DNA of 64,000 nt, from NCBI RefSeq assembly GCF_044336245.1, contig NZ_CP172346.1:930001-994000 (forward strand), in the 5' to 3' direction. The notes under the pieces were generated by a model. The model did not search any database and had not been told where the DNA came from. It saw only the letters and a program-made list of their open reading frames with translations. A program made the translations under genes and the position numbers. This stretch comes from Schlesneria sphaerica. GTDB taxonomy: Bacteria; Planctomycetota; Planctomycetia; Planctomycetales; Planctomycetaceae. Position 1 is the stretch's first letter; every line of letters starts with the position of its first letter. Shown piece after piece: positions 17,894 to 25,096 of the stretch.

Positions 17894-18454
17894 TCAGGGT
17901 TTCACGGTTCTCTGAAACCAGACACGCAACATCCGCCAGCGACCGCGCATGCGATGCAGAACAGACTTAGCGAGCGCTTTCACGTGGATGAGCAGAGTAC
18001 GGACGGCCTGGTAGATGGCCAGGGAGTGCAGCGCTTCCTGCAAACGATGGTGGATCGCGACCAGTCCATCGTGCAGACGTCTGAACCAGGGAATCGTAAG
18101 CAGTTTCGCCTTACAGACGACGAACATCCGCGCTTCGATCGCCGTTCCGACAAGTTTCGCCGTGATGATGACGACGATGCTGGTAATCCAGTGACCGCTG
18201 GTCATCCAGTAGACTGCCACCAGTTTGAAGGGAATCAGAATGAGCAGCGGCACAAAGAAGACGACCATCGTCGCGTAGGGGGAAAGAGACTGAATCCAGG
18301 ATTCGATCTTTCGCACCCACGCGAGGAGGGCAATCTGAGCTGTCAGCCATTTGAACCACTCCCATAACGACTCCTCGATCCACATCACCAGCGATGCAAT
18401 CAGGATCAAAGGAGCCGTCAGGCAGCGTTTCCACAATGGCGGCCTGGGCGTCAC
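17894..18454 (-). CDS. Small membrane protein coupled to the sugar isomerase
   Basis: 186 aa with a GTG start that overlaps the isomerase stop by 4 nt (GTGA, 18451-18454), so translation is probably coupled. Hydrophobic segments: LIASLVMWIEESLWEWF, ATMVVFFVPLLILIPFKLVAVYW and ITSIVVIITAKLVGTAIEARMF; the C-terminal third is strongly basic (RMRGRWRMLRVWFQRTVKP) and should be cytoplasmic. No family recognised. Similar short membrane proteins occur in alpha-proteobacteria with no known function. Coupling with a sugar isomerase may be only transcriptional convenience. Confidence 0.75.
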   Translation of the reverse strand: MTPRPPLWKRCLTAPLILIASLVMWIEESLWEWFKWLTAQIALLAWVRKIESWIQSLSPYATMVVFFVPLLILIPFKLVAVYWMTSGHWITSIVVIITAKLVGTAIEARMFVVCKAKLLTIPWFRRLHDGLVAIHHRLQEALHSLAIYQAVRTLLIHVKALAKSVLHRMRGRWRMLRVWFQRTVKP

Positions 18455-19314
18455 AGGATCTCGGCTCGCAGTTTCTGCAGCAGCGTCGCTGCGGTTCCGA
18501 TGTCCCGTCGCTGACGCTCACGGTCATGAGCGATTTCACGCTCAATCGTCAGCGGCCCGGTGTAGCCAATTTCCTTGAGGGTCCTGAGATATCGCTCCAT
18601 ACCGACATCTCCTTCACCCAGAGCGACTTCGGTTCCCCATTCTTTGCCACGCACCCCTTCGGCGGCCCACTTGGCATCTTTGCAGTGCACGCTGCGAACG
18701 AGGTGTCCTACCTTCTTCAATGCATCGATCGGATCCCCGTTGCCGTACAGAATCATGTTGGCGGGATCGAAGTTGATGAACAAATTGGAACGTTGGACGT
18801 CGTGGATGAACTCCAGCAGATGCTCGGCCGTTTCCTGCCCCGTTTCCAGGTGCAGTCGCTGACCGTTCTTCGCGACGTGATCCAGCAGGTCGCGGGTGAC
18901 TTCAATCAGCCCCTTGTAGTTGGCACCGTTGCGGTCAGTGGGGACGAAACCGATGTGCATCCCGACCGCTTCGCAGCCAAGCAGCTTGGTGAAGTCAGAA
19001 ATTTCTTTCATTTCTGCTGCGCGAGCGGCGCGAGTCGCTTCCGGAACAAGTCCGACTGTCGCGGTCGTCGTCGGAATGTCGGCGTAGCTTTCGCCCTCAA
19101 ATCCGCCGAACACACAGGTGACAGTGATTCCGGATTCCTTGCACTGAGACAAAAACTTGTCTGCAGCCGCCTGATTCCGGGTCCCCGCGTGTGGGGAATG
19201 AACCTGCACGGTCGGAATTCCAAGTTCTTTTGCGACATCAAGATGAACGCCAAGTCCGGCGTCCACAGAGGTAAATACACCAATTGGCCAAGGAGCCATG
19301 ATCAATCCCTTCAC
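18451..19314 (-). CDS. Sugar phosphate isomerase/epimerase (xylose-isomerase-like TIM barrel)
   Basis: 287 aa. AP-endonuclease-2/IolE-type TIM barrel: VQVHSPHAG, ITVTCVFGGFEGESYADI, VGMHIGFVP, RLHLETGQET, FINFDPANMILYGNGDP, VRSVHCKDAKW and LTIEREIAHD. The Glu-Asp-His-Glu metal set (E in LETGQ, D in FDPAN, H in VHCKD, E in IERE) is present, so a metal-dependent isomerase or epimerase on a sugar or cyclitol is expected. Such proteins are greatly expanded in planctomycetes and substrate cannot be deduced. The start may be 19314 or the ATG 15 bp downstream (MAPWPIGVF). It shares a 4-nt overlap with the following membrane protein. Confidence 0.88.
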   Translation of the reverse strand: MKGLIMAPWPIGVFTSVDAGLGVHLDVAKELGIPTVQVHSPHAGTRNQAAADKFLSQCKESGITVTCVFGGFEGESYADIPTTTATVGLVPEATRAARAAEMKEISDFTKLLGCEAVGMHIGFVPTDRNGANYKGLIEVTRDLLDHVAKNGQRLHLETGQETAEHLLEFIHDVQRSNLFINFDPANMILYGNGDPIDALKKVGHLVRSVHCKDAKWAAEGVRGKEWGTEVALGEGDVGMERYLRTLKEIGYTGPLTIEREIAHDRERQRRDIGTAATLLQKLRAEIL

Positions 19315-19430
19315 AGAGTGGTAAATCGGCGAGTTGTCGCCGATGATACGTTTCGGCTGCCCGGTCGGCCAGCGAGACGATCTGATTGTAAATTTGGGAA
19401 ACTTTGTTCCTCTGACGAGAATCCACCCGT

Positions 19431-19916
19431 ATGAAACGCCTCATTGCCCTGCTCATCATGATCTCTATCGCCGGTTGCGAACCCGAAGCCCCGCCTGCCG
19501 AGTTTCCGCCAATCCCGCAGGCCCCCGATACGATTCGAGTTGAGCCCGGCCCAACCGATCCCGATGCCCCCACGGAATTCACCACGACGGAAAGCGGACT
19601 CAAATACCGCATTCTGCGCAAGTCCGATGGACAAAAGCCGACCGCCAGTAATTCCGTACGCGTTCACTATCGAGGATCACTCGACGACGGAACGATCTTC
19701 GATTCGTCGTACGGACGGACGGGCAAGGCCATTGAATTTGCCGTGACTGGCGTGATCCCGGGCTGGACCGAGGGACTGCAGCTCATTGGTGAAGGGGGAA
19801 TGATTGAACTCGAAATCCCGCCTGAGCTTGGGTATGGAAATGCCGGCTTCGGAACATCGATCCCACCCAATTCGACGCTGCACTTCATTGTCGAATTGCT
19901 GAACGTTAAAAAGTAG
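19431..19916 (+). CDS. FKBP-type peptidyl-prolyl isomerase lipoprotein
   Basis: 161 aa. A lipoprotein signal (MKRLIALLIMISIAGCEPE, Cys at 16) followed by a Pro-rich linker and one FKBP domain over about residues 48-160. Active-site features: VRVHYRGSLDDGTIFDSS, VIPGWTEGLQLIGEGG and PPELGYGNAG, ending LHFIVELL. It should be tethered to a membrane face in the periplasm and assist folding of exported proteins. The second FKBP gene begins 58 bp further on the same strand and shares the PGPTDPDAP/FTTTESGLKYRILRKSDG linker pattern, indicating duplication. Confidence 0.92.
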   Translation: MKRLIALLIMISIAGCEPEAPPAEFPPIPQAPDTIRVEPGPTDPDAPTEFTTTESGLKYRILRKSDGQKPTASNSVRVHYRGSLDDGTIFDSSYGRTGKAIEFAVTGVIPGWTEGLQLIGEGGMIELEIPPELGYGNAGFGTSIPPNSTLHFIVELLNVKK

Positions 19917-19974
19917 CGGTCGTTCATCCGAATGAAAGACCGAAACCTTCGTCCCTCTCCTTCGCGAGGTCTCA

Positions 19975-20823
19975 ATGAACTTTCGAAACGTCCTGGCCGC
20001 GAGCCTGGTCCTGGCACTCGCTCTTTTCTCAGAAAGTCCGTCCATGCATGCCGCTCAGAAGAATCCGCTCGAACCCGGGGCCGCTGATAAAGATGCCCCG
20101 AAGGAATTCACCACCACCAAGAGCGGGCTGAAATATCGCGTGCTGCGGAAGTCCGATGGCCTCAAGCCGACTGCCCGGGACACCGTAAAGGTCCATTACA
20201 AGGGGTGGCTGGATGGCGGCAAAGTATTTGATCAGTCCTACGGTGCCGACGGCGATTCCATCGAATTTCCGCTGAGTGGCGTGATCAAGGGCTGGACTGA
20301 AGGGATGCAGCACGTTGGCGAGGGGGGGATGATCGAACTCGAAATCCCCTACGAACTTGGTTACGGCGAACGGGGTGCCCCTCCGACGATTCCCGGCAAA
20401 TCAACGCTGCACTTCATCGTCGAATTGCTCGAAGTCACACCGGCGCCAAAACCAATCGAGCCAGGGGCTGTAGACAAAGACGCACCAGAAAAATTCACGA
20501 CCACACCAAACGGACTGAAATATCGAATCCGCCGTAAGTCGTCGGGAACCATGCCGACCGCTGAAGACACGGTCAAAGTTCACTATCGGGGCTGGTTCGA
20601 TGATGGACAGACCTTCGACAGCTCATACGAAAGAGGAACTCCGATTGAATTCCCCTTGAACGGCGTCATCAAAGGCTGGACAGAGGGAATGCAACTCGTT
20701 GGCAAAGGGGGAATGATCGAACTCGAAATCCCCTACAACCTTGCCTATGGAGAACGTGGTCGACCGGGAATTCCTCCCAAATCAACCCTGCATTTCCTGG
20801 TCGAACTACTTGAGGTGAAGTAG
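19975..20823 (+). CDS. Tandem-FKBP peptidyl-prolyl isomerase, exported
   Basis: 282 aa. Signal peptide (MNFRNVLAASLVLALALFSES... cleaved near MHAAQ), then two complete FKBP domains: about 35-160 (VKVHYKGWLDGGKVFDQSYG, VIKGWTEGMQHVGEGG, YELGYGERG) and about 165-282 (VKVHYRGWFDDGQTFDSSYE, VIKGWTEGMQLVGKGG, YNLAYGERG). Each domain has its own copy of the FTTT..GLKYR..RKS lead-in. Both keep the aromatic pocket residues (Y, F, W). It lacks a lipobox, so it should be soluble in the periplasm, in contrast to its lipoprotein neighbour. Together the two genes supply three FKBP domains. Confidence 0.92.
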   Translation: MNFRNVLAASLVLALALFSESPSMHAAQKNPLEPGAADKDAPKEFTTTKSGLKYRVLRKSDGLKPTARDTVKVHYKGWLDGGKVFDQSYGADGDSIEFPLSGVIKGWTEGMQHVGEGGMIELEIPYELGYGERGAPPTIPGKSTLHFIVELLEVTPAPKPIEPGAVDKDAPEKFTTTPNGLKYRIRRKSSGTMPTAEDTVKVHYRGWFDDGQTFDSSYERGTPIEFPLNGVIKGWTEGMQLVGKGGMIELEIPYNLAYGERGRPGIPPKSTLHFLVELLEVK

Positions 20824-20831
20824 TTCCCGTC

Positions 20832-20910
20832 AGTTTTCAGTGTTCAGTGAGACGCTCCGACGGTCTGAGAGTCAGCTCGACCCGAAGCGAATCATTGAAC
20901 ACTGAAAACT
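20832..20910. repeat. 15-bp perfect inverted repeat with 49-bp spacer
   Basis: AGTTTTCAGTGTTCA at 20832-20846 and its exact complement at 20896-20910, between the convergent ends of the tandem-FKBP gene (stop 20823) and the small secreted protein (stop 20956). Could form a long cruciform or 3' hairpin serving both transcripts, or be a small mobile or REP-like repeat. No U-tract flanks it. Confidence 0.75.
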
Positions 20911-20955
20911 TCTCATCTCCAGACTCGCACAAGGCACAACAGTCGCTGAAGTCGA

Positions 20956-21288
20956 TCAGTAGGTCGGCAAGCCGTTCACTGGCACCAGCGCGGCACTGTT
21001 ATAAATTGCTGCCCCCTGAACCGCTCCTGGAATCACCGTGGCGGTCTGAGTAGGAACAAAGGCGGCCTGCGTGTAACCCGGGGCAAACGCAGCCTGACTG
21101 AAGTCACTCTGGTAAAGGCTGCCAGTCTGGGGAAGGTAGCCGCCAGATGGTGAGCAACCATTGTTGCACGGAGCACACCGGTTCATGCCATACCCGGCCC
21201 CGTAGCCATACCCGCCAAGGCAGCAACATCCGACCGATGAGACGGTCAACATCAAACCTGCTATGACATGCGCGATCTTGCTGAACAT
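20956..21288 (-). CDS. Small secreted Gly/Tyr/Cys-rich protein
   Basis: 110 aa from the ATG at 21288, chosen because CAAAGGAAC lies just upstream and the N-terminus is then a normal export signal (MFSKIAHVIAGLMLTVSSVG). The signal ends in VGCCCLGG, so the first Cys may be lipidated. The mature part is low-complexity: GGYGYGAGYGMNRCAPCNNGCSPSGGYLPQ, then repeats of the type QAAFAPGYTQAAFVPTQTAT. Cys residues are concentrated in the first half. It resembles short planctomycete surface proteins, but no family is recognised. An in-frame upstream extension to 21522 lacks coding character. Confidence 0.65.
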   Translation of the reverse strand: MFSKIAHVIAGLMLTVSSVGCCCLGGYGYGAGYGMNRCAPCNNGCSPSGGYLPQTGSLYQSDFSQAAFAPGYTQAAFVPTQTATVIPGAVQGAAIYNSAALVPVNGLPTY

Positions 21289-21856
21289 AAAGTGTTCCTT
21301 TGAACCAATTTTCGAGAAGACGGGATTTGGAGAGGTGAGATGTGACCGTTGGACATTGCTGGGTACGGTGGGAGAGCCGTTCAGCTCGGATGTCGTCCGT
21401 CGGTGCGTGGCGTGATATACGCGAAGAGTGAAATTCTGGGAAAGATCATTTTTCGAAAAAATGATCGATTTCCAAAGAATTGACTCAAGAATTTCGCTTC
21501 GGCAATTTCTGCCGAATCCCATAAAAAATAGTGTTTCGCATCTACTTCGCGCGTTTGGGACGTCACGAGCCCACTGCCGCCGCAGCTGCCAGAACCCTTC
21601 GATCCAAACATTCGTACCGCAATGACAGCCCGCACCGCATTCAAGCTGGATTGCACGGAGTTCACGTCAACCGCAATTCTTCTGCGGTCGTGAAAGTTCG
21701 CTGAGCCCCGGTGGCGATAACGCGTCCCAACGATGTGGATGGCGCGTTCGCCAACGACACGAGAGGTTGCTTCAGGCAAATGGTGCTTGGGGGCAAACTC
21801 ATCCACCACCCGATCAGGCTGTCACCGACTCTGCCGGGGCGAGCCAATCAGACTGC
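21289..21856. other. Long intergenic region
   Basis: 568 bp between two leftward genes. A small hairpin at 21498-21516 (7-bp arms, TTCGGCA) is followed on the plus strand by an A-rich run. No gene, RNA or repeat was recognised. Confidence 0.4.
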
Positions 21857-22660
21857 TCAGAAACCCGCGTTCGGAACAACGGCAGGGTTTCCCTGTGCAG
21901 GAGCATTCTTGTCAGCACCTGCCTTCGGGGGAACAGAAGTAAAGTTAAACGATTCCAGCATGAGCGGAATGCGTTCGTTGACCTTCTGAGCGTTCTCGAT
22001 CCCTTCGGGCAGAACGACAACCAGCACGCCAATCACGCTTCCCAGCTTCTTTGAATACACCTCAAAAGTGTAGTTCGTCCCGTCAATCTCTTTCCCCTTG
22101 AAACTGCAAACATCAAAAGCCGCCTGAGCCTGATACGAGGGGGAGACTTTTGGATGCAACTGAGGGGCTTCGTCCGTGACGGGAATCTGGAGTCGATCAC
22201 TGAGATACGTTTTGAGCGCATTCACGAATTCACCCGCATCGGTCGCGTGTTCACCCGCCAGTTCCCAGTAGTTGCTCAGCGCGTAGATGTACCCCTTATG
22301 ATTCTCGGTGACGCCATTCCCTTTTCCCACCTGAAAAGTCGACTCCCACGCCCCGAACAGTTCGGGAAAAGTCAGATTCAGATAGTCGGGCTGACGAGGA
22401 TCGATCGTCGGCTGTTCGATCGTCCCATCCTCTTTTTGAATCGGTGCGGCGGGAGGAATCAGGGTGAACTGAAGGGGAACCCGCAGTTCAATCAAATTTC
22501 CCGCCACGGTCCACTTGGGGGCCAGAGATTGCTCGATCTTATCCAGGTAAGCGTAATATTTTCTGGACTCATTGAGCCGCGCTTCGTACTCGGAATATCC
22601 GCACCCGCAACACAGTGCGAGCAGAGCAAACAGCGGCATCGTCGAACGAGCCCAACTCAT
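21857..22660 (-). CDS. Probable lipoprotein of unknown function
   Basis: 267 aa from the ATG at 22660 (an in-frame TTG at 22711 is less likely). N-terminus MSWARSTMPLFALLALCCGCGYSEYEARLNESRKYY is an export signal ending in Cys residues, and one of them is probably the lipidated one. The mature part is an alpha/beta fold with a well-ordered acidic middle (DYLNLTFPELFGAWESTFQV, GYIYALSNYWELA) and a C-terminal strand set (YTFEVYSKKLGSVIGVLVVVLPEG), followed by a Pro/Ala tail. No family recognised. Probably a periplasmic or outer-membrane-attached protein. Confidence 0.72.
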   Translation of the reverse strand: MSWARSTMPLFALLALCCGCGYSEYEARLNESRKYYAYLDKIEQSLAPKWTVAGNLIELRVPLQFTLIPPAAPIQKEDGTIEQPTIDPRQPDYLNLTFPELFGAWESTFQVGKGNGVTENHKGYIYALSNYWELAGEHATDAGEFVNALKTYLSDRLQIPVTDEAPQLHPKVSPSYQAQAAFDVCSFKGKEIDGTNYTFEVYSKKLGSVIGVLVVVLPEGIENAQKVNERIPLMLESFNFTSVPPKAGADKNAPAQGNPAVVPNAGF

Positions 22661-22963
22661 ATTGGCGGATTCCAGAAATTCGGTGTGCGAAGCGTACATA
22701 AGAGTCCTCAAACACCGCCATGCAATTAATCGAAGTGGATCGGTCCTTCTCCCGATAACGGCGTTTGCAAATTGTGGTCGAACGAAATCGGTCCGTCAAT
22801 CATGCGATTTTCGGTCACACCTGACCGGCAGAGGCAGCGACGTTGCTGTTACTCGCCGAACAACGGCCAGGGCCTCACGCGTTCTTTTAACGGCGACTCC
22901 TCGTCCAGCTTCGAAAGAATTGAATTGGATCAAGGACAGAGGAAACGGCGTTGCTTGATCAGG
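22661..22963. other. Intergenic, nothing recognised
   Basis: 303 bp between two leftward genes; expected to hold the lipoprotein promoter. No repeats or hairpins noticed. Confidence 0.4.
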
Positions 22964-23452
22964 CTAGTTCAGTCGTTCTGCAAGTCGATCAAACATACTG
23001 AGCCAGCTCGGGTGCGCCCCTGTTCGTTTGGCAAGAGCTTCATCAACAGTTTGTCGCAGGGTCAGTCGCGTCCCTGTCGGGATTTCTTCCAGGAAGACGG
23101 TGACGATCGTTTCACGAGGCCACTGCGGGTCCATCCCGACATCCTGCGGTTCGACCGGCTGCATGGCAGCATTCGAGACAGCCATCGTGAACTCGATTAA
23201 CTCGGGCTGCTGAATCTTGCGATATTCCCCCCGGCACCAGCACTCCTTCCCGTCAGGAGTCAGAATGCAGGAGTGATACTCCCCGCCCTCACGGAAATCG
23301 AACTTGCGATAACGGATCTGACATCCGCTCGGTGCGAACCAGTGACAAAGCTGCGATTCCGATGTCCACGCCTCAAAGACCAGCTCGCGCGGCGCAGAGA
23401 ACTCACGCCCGATCAACACCTGGGGCACGGCTAAATCATTTTTTTTCTGCAC
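22964..23452 (-). CDS. SRPBCC / AHSA1-type START-fold protein
   Basis: 162 aa. Typical Aha1-C-terminal-like (polyketide cyclase superfamily) protein: IGREFSAPRELVFEAWTSESQLCHWFAPSG at the N-terminus, FDFREGGEYHSCILTPDGKECWCRGEYRKIQQPELI in the middle and TIVTVFLEEIPTGTRLTLRQT near the end, closing with a helix LSMFDRLAERL. The hydrophobic cavity should bind a small ligand. It overlaps the upstream ArsR gene by 17 bp, a very common arrangement in which the ArsR repressor controls the SRPBCC gene. Physiological ligand unknown. Confidence 0.9.
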   Translation of the reverse strand: MQKKNDLAVPQVLIGREFSAPRELVFEAWTSESQLCHWFAPSGCQIRYRKFDFREGGEYHSCILTPDGKECWCRGEYRKIQQPELIEFTMAVSNAAMQPVEPQDVGMDPQWPRETIVTVFLEEIPTGTRLTLRQTVDEALAKRTGAHPSWLSMFDRLAERLN

Positions 23453-23804
23453 GGTCAGTCCCTTTCTGTTTCCTGCTCGCGTTCGCGTTTAACTGTTTCA
23501 GGTGCTCGTCGAGACGATCGAGCCCTCCGTCCCAGAATTCCCGGTACTGCTCAACCCACTGCAGCACTTCCTTAAGAGGCTCAGCCGAAAGACGACACGG
23601 ACGCCATTGAGCATCGCGACCACGTTTGATGAGTCCCGTTCGCTCCAGCACTTTCAAATGCTTGGTGATCGCGGGGGGACTCATGTCGAAGGGTTGCGAC
23701 AGCTCCCCGACGGACGCCTCTCCTTCTCGCAGTCGAGACAAGATCGCTCGCCGGGTCGGGTCAGCCAAAGCCGCAAAAACGGCGCTTAATGAATCCTGAG
23801 ACAT
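23436..23804 (-). CDS. ArsR-family HTH repressor
   Basis: 122 aa winged-helix protein: VFAALADPTRRAILSRLREGEASVGELSQPFDMSPPAITKHLKVLERTGLIKRGRDAQWRPCRLSAEPLKEVLQWVEQYREFWD. The recognition helix is SPPAITKHLKVLERTG. There are no clustered Cys/His of the metal-sensing ArsR types, so it belongs to the SRPBCC-associated subgroup. The stop lies inside the SRPBCC gene (17-bp overlap), so the two are translated from one mRNA. A perfect GGTTA-TT-TAACC dyad 18-29 bp upstream of its start may be its autoregulatory operator. Confidence 0.93.
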   Translation of the reverse strand: MSQDSLSAVFAALADPTRRAILSRLREGEASVGELSQPFDMSPPAITKHLKVLERTGLIKRGRDAQWRPCRLSAEPLKEVLQWVEQYREFWDGGLDRLDEHLKQLNANASRKQKGTDRAEKK

Positions 23805-23821
23805 GATGAACTACACCACTC

Positions 23822-23833
23822 GGTTATTTAACC
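23822..23833. promoter_or_regulatory. Candidate ArsR operator
   Basis: GGTTATTTAACC, a perfect 5-2-5 dyad 18-29 bp before the ArsR start codon, where autorepressors commonly bind. Assignment is by position only. Confidence 0.35.
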
Positions 23834-24062
23834 CACAGGTAAAATACAATTGAGCGAGTGATCGAACAAGTGCCCGCTCAAAGAAATCTTCCTTGGTGCC
23901 GCAAAAACCCGTTCGCGTCGCAATTTCGAGGTGAAACTTCGCAAGTTTGTCCACAGTGAAGAAACATCTCCCGCCATTTCACCCATGTCTTAACCTGTTT
24001 TCTTATAAAGCATTCTGACCCATGCGAAGCCTCTTCCAAGAGCGGCACGTGAGGAAAAACAA

Positions 24063-24084
24063 AAGTGGACATTGACATCCACTT
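24063..24084. promoter_or_regulatory. Operator-like dyad 1 (AAGTGGA-N8-TCCACTT) over the -35 box
   Basis: 7-bp inverted arms, 8-bp spacer. The spacer contains TTGACA (24072-24077), a perfect sigma-70 -35 box. A bound dimeric repressor would occlude it. Matches dyad 2 in sequence and spacing. Confidence 0.7.
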
Positions 24085-24100
24085 CCGGCCACCATAGCAT
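24072..24100 (+). promoter_or_regulatory. Sigma-70-like promoter of the protoglobin gene
   Basis: TTGACA (24072-24077), 17-bp spacer, TAGCAT (24095-24100; 4 of 6 to TATAAT). Expected start point about 24106-24108, leaving a 5' leader of roughly 57 nt before the ATG at 24164. Confidence 0.6.
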
Positions 24101-24107
24101 CCTGTCG

Positions 24108-24131
24108 AAAGTGGACTCTTTCATCCACTTT
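24108..24131. promoter_or_regulatory. Operator-like dyad 2 (AAAGTGGA-N8-TCCACTTT) at the start point
   Basis: 8-bp perfect inverted arms around an 8-bp spacer, starting at the inferred transcription start. It lies about 46 bp, centre to centre, from dyad 1. Two equal sites flanking the promoter core suggest repression by one dimeric or tetrameric regulator. Confidence 0.7.
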
Positions 24132-24163
24132 GCGCTCGGTGATTAAGTTCCAGGAAAATGACC

Positions 24164-24805
24164 ATGAAGCATATTGACGAAGCACGACTTGAATCGGATT
24201 TGGCGTACCGATTTCAGTACCTGGCCGAATTCATGGATTTTGGCGAGGCCGAAATCGCGGCGATTCATGCCTCCGCTCCCCTGCTGGCACCGCTTGTTCC
24301 AGGACTGGTCAACGCCGTTTACGAGAAACTGTACGGTTACGATGCGACGTGGCGACATTTTGTTCCTCGGCAAACGGGTTACGAAGGGGCCGTCCCCCAG
24401 TCGATTGCCGATGTCTCGCTCGATCACGAGATGATTCGTTTTCGCAAGGAACACCTCGGACGGTATCTCGCAGCACTGGTCACCCGCCCCTATGACGGCA
24501 AGATGGTGGCCTATCTGGATATGGTCGGGAAGATGCATACGCCGAAAGCGGGTTCTCCAGAGCTGGATGTCCCGCTTGTTCAAATGAACGCGCTCATGGG
24601 CTTTGTGGCAGACGCCATGACGAGCACAATTCTGGGTCTGGGGCTGGAACGAGATGTCGAGACAAAAACTGTCCGAGCGTTTGCCAAACTCCTGTGGCTC
24701 CAGAACGACCTGATCAATCGTCATTATCAGGCCCTGCCGTCGACCACCAGCTCCCGATCAACAGAAGCGTCGAACCACAGACTCGAGGGTCTTGTCAAGG
24801 CCTGA
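24164..24805 (+). CDS. Protoglobin (single-domain)
   Basis: 213 aa, protoglobin family. Pre-A helix and globin core read RFQYLAEFMDFGEAEIAAIHASAPLLAPLVPGLVNAVYEKLYGYDATWRHF, then RFRKEHLGRYLAALVTRPYDGKMVAYLDMVGKMHTPKAGS; the His in GKMHTP is the expected proximal haem ligand. The usual aromatic distal residues (F and W/Y) are present. There is no attached signalling domain, so it is a free haem protein rather than a globin-coupled sensor; NO/O2/CO binding or NO detoxification is inferred from the family. The ATG at 24164 is preferred over 24158 because AGGA then lies 8 nt upstream instead of 2. Probably regulated by the two dyads upstream. Confidence 0.9.
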   Translation: MKHIDEARLESDLAYRFQYLAEFMDFGEAEIAAIHASAPLLAPLVPGLVNAVYEKLYGYDATWRHFVPRQTGYEGAVPQSIADVSLDHEMIRFRKEHLGRYLAALVTRPYDGKMVAYLDMVGKMHTPKAGSPELDVPLVQMNALMGFVADAMTSTILGLGLERDVETKTVRAFAKLLWLQNDLINRHYQALPSTTSSRSTEASNHRLEGLVKA

Positions 24806-24832
24806 CTCGAAGAGTGTGCGTCCCATCAGAAC

Positions 24833-24873
24833 GGGGTTCCTCAGGCGATCGCCGAGCCTGTCTGAGGAACCCC
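24833..24873 (+). terminator. Stem-loop after protoglobin gene
   Basis: Perfect 12-bp stem GGGGTTCCTCAG (24833-24844) / 24862-24873 with a 17-nt loop, 27 bp past the protoglobin stop. No long U-tract follows. Confidence 0.6.
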
Positions 24874-25096
24874 TGTGTATTATCAGGCTTGTGTTTTCTC
24901 TGGGAGATCCGTTCAGTGCGGCCGGGCTGGTCCAGGTGTGTCTCCACCCGGGCCTGAGCAGCGCCGATCGAACATCCGTCCGCTCCGTTGTCTCAGCAAA
25001 TCCGGATTGCTTGTCGCCTTACGTCATCGCAGATATAGTGCCAGCGCATTCCCCCGGCTGCCATCAGTGCCGCTCAAACCGGATGTAAGGGACACT

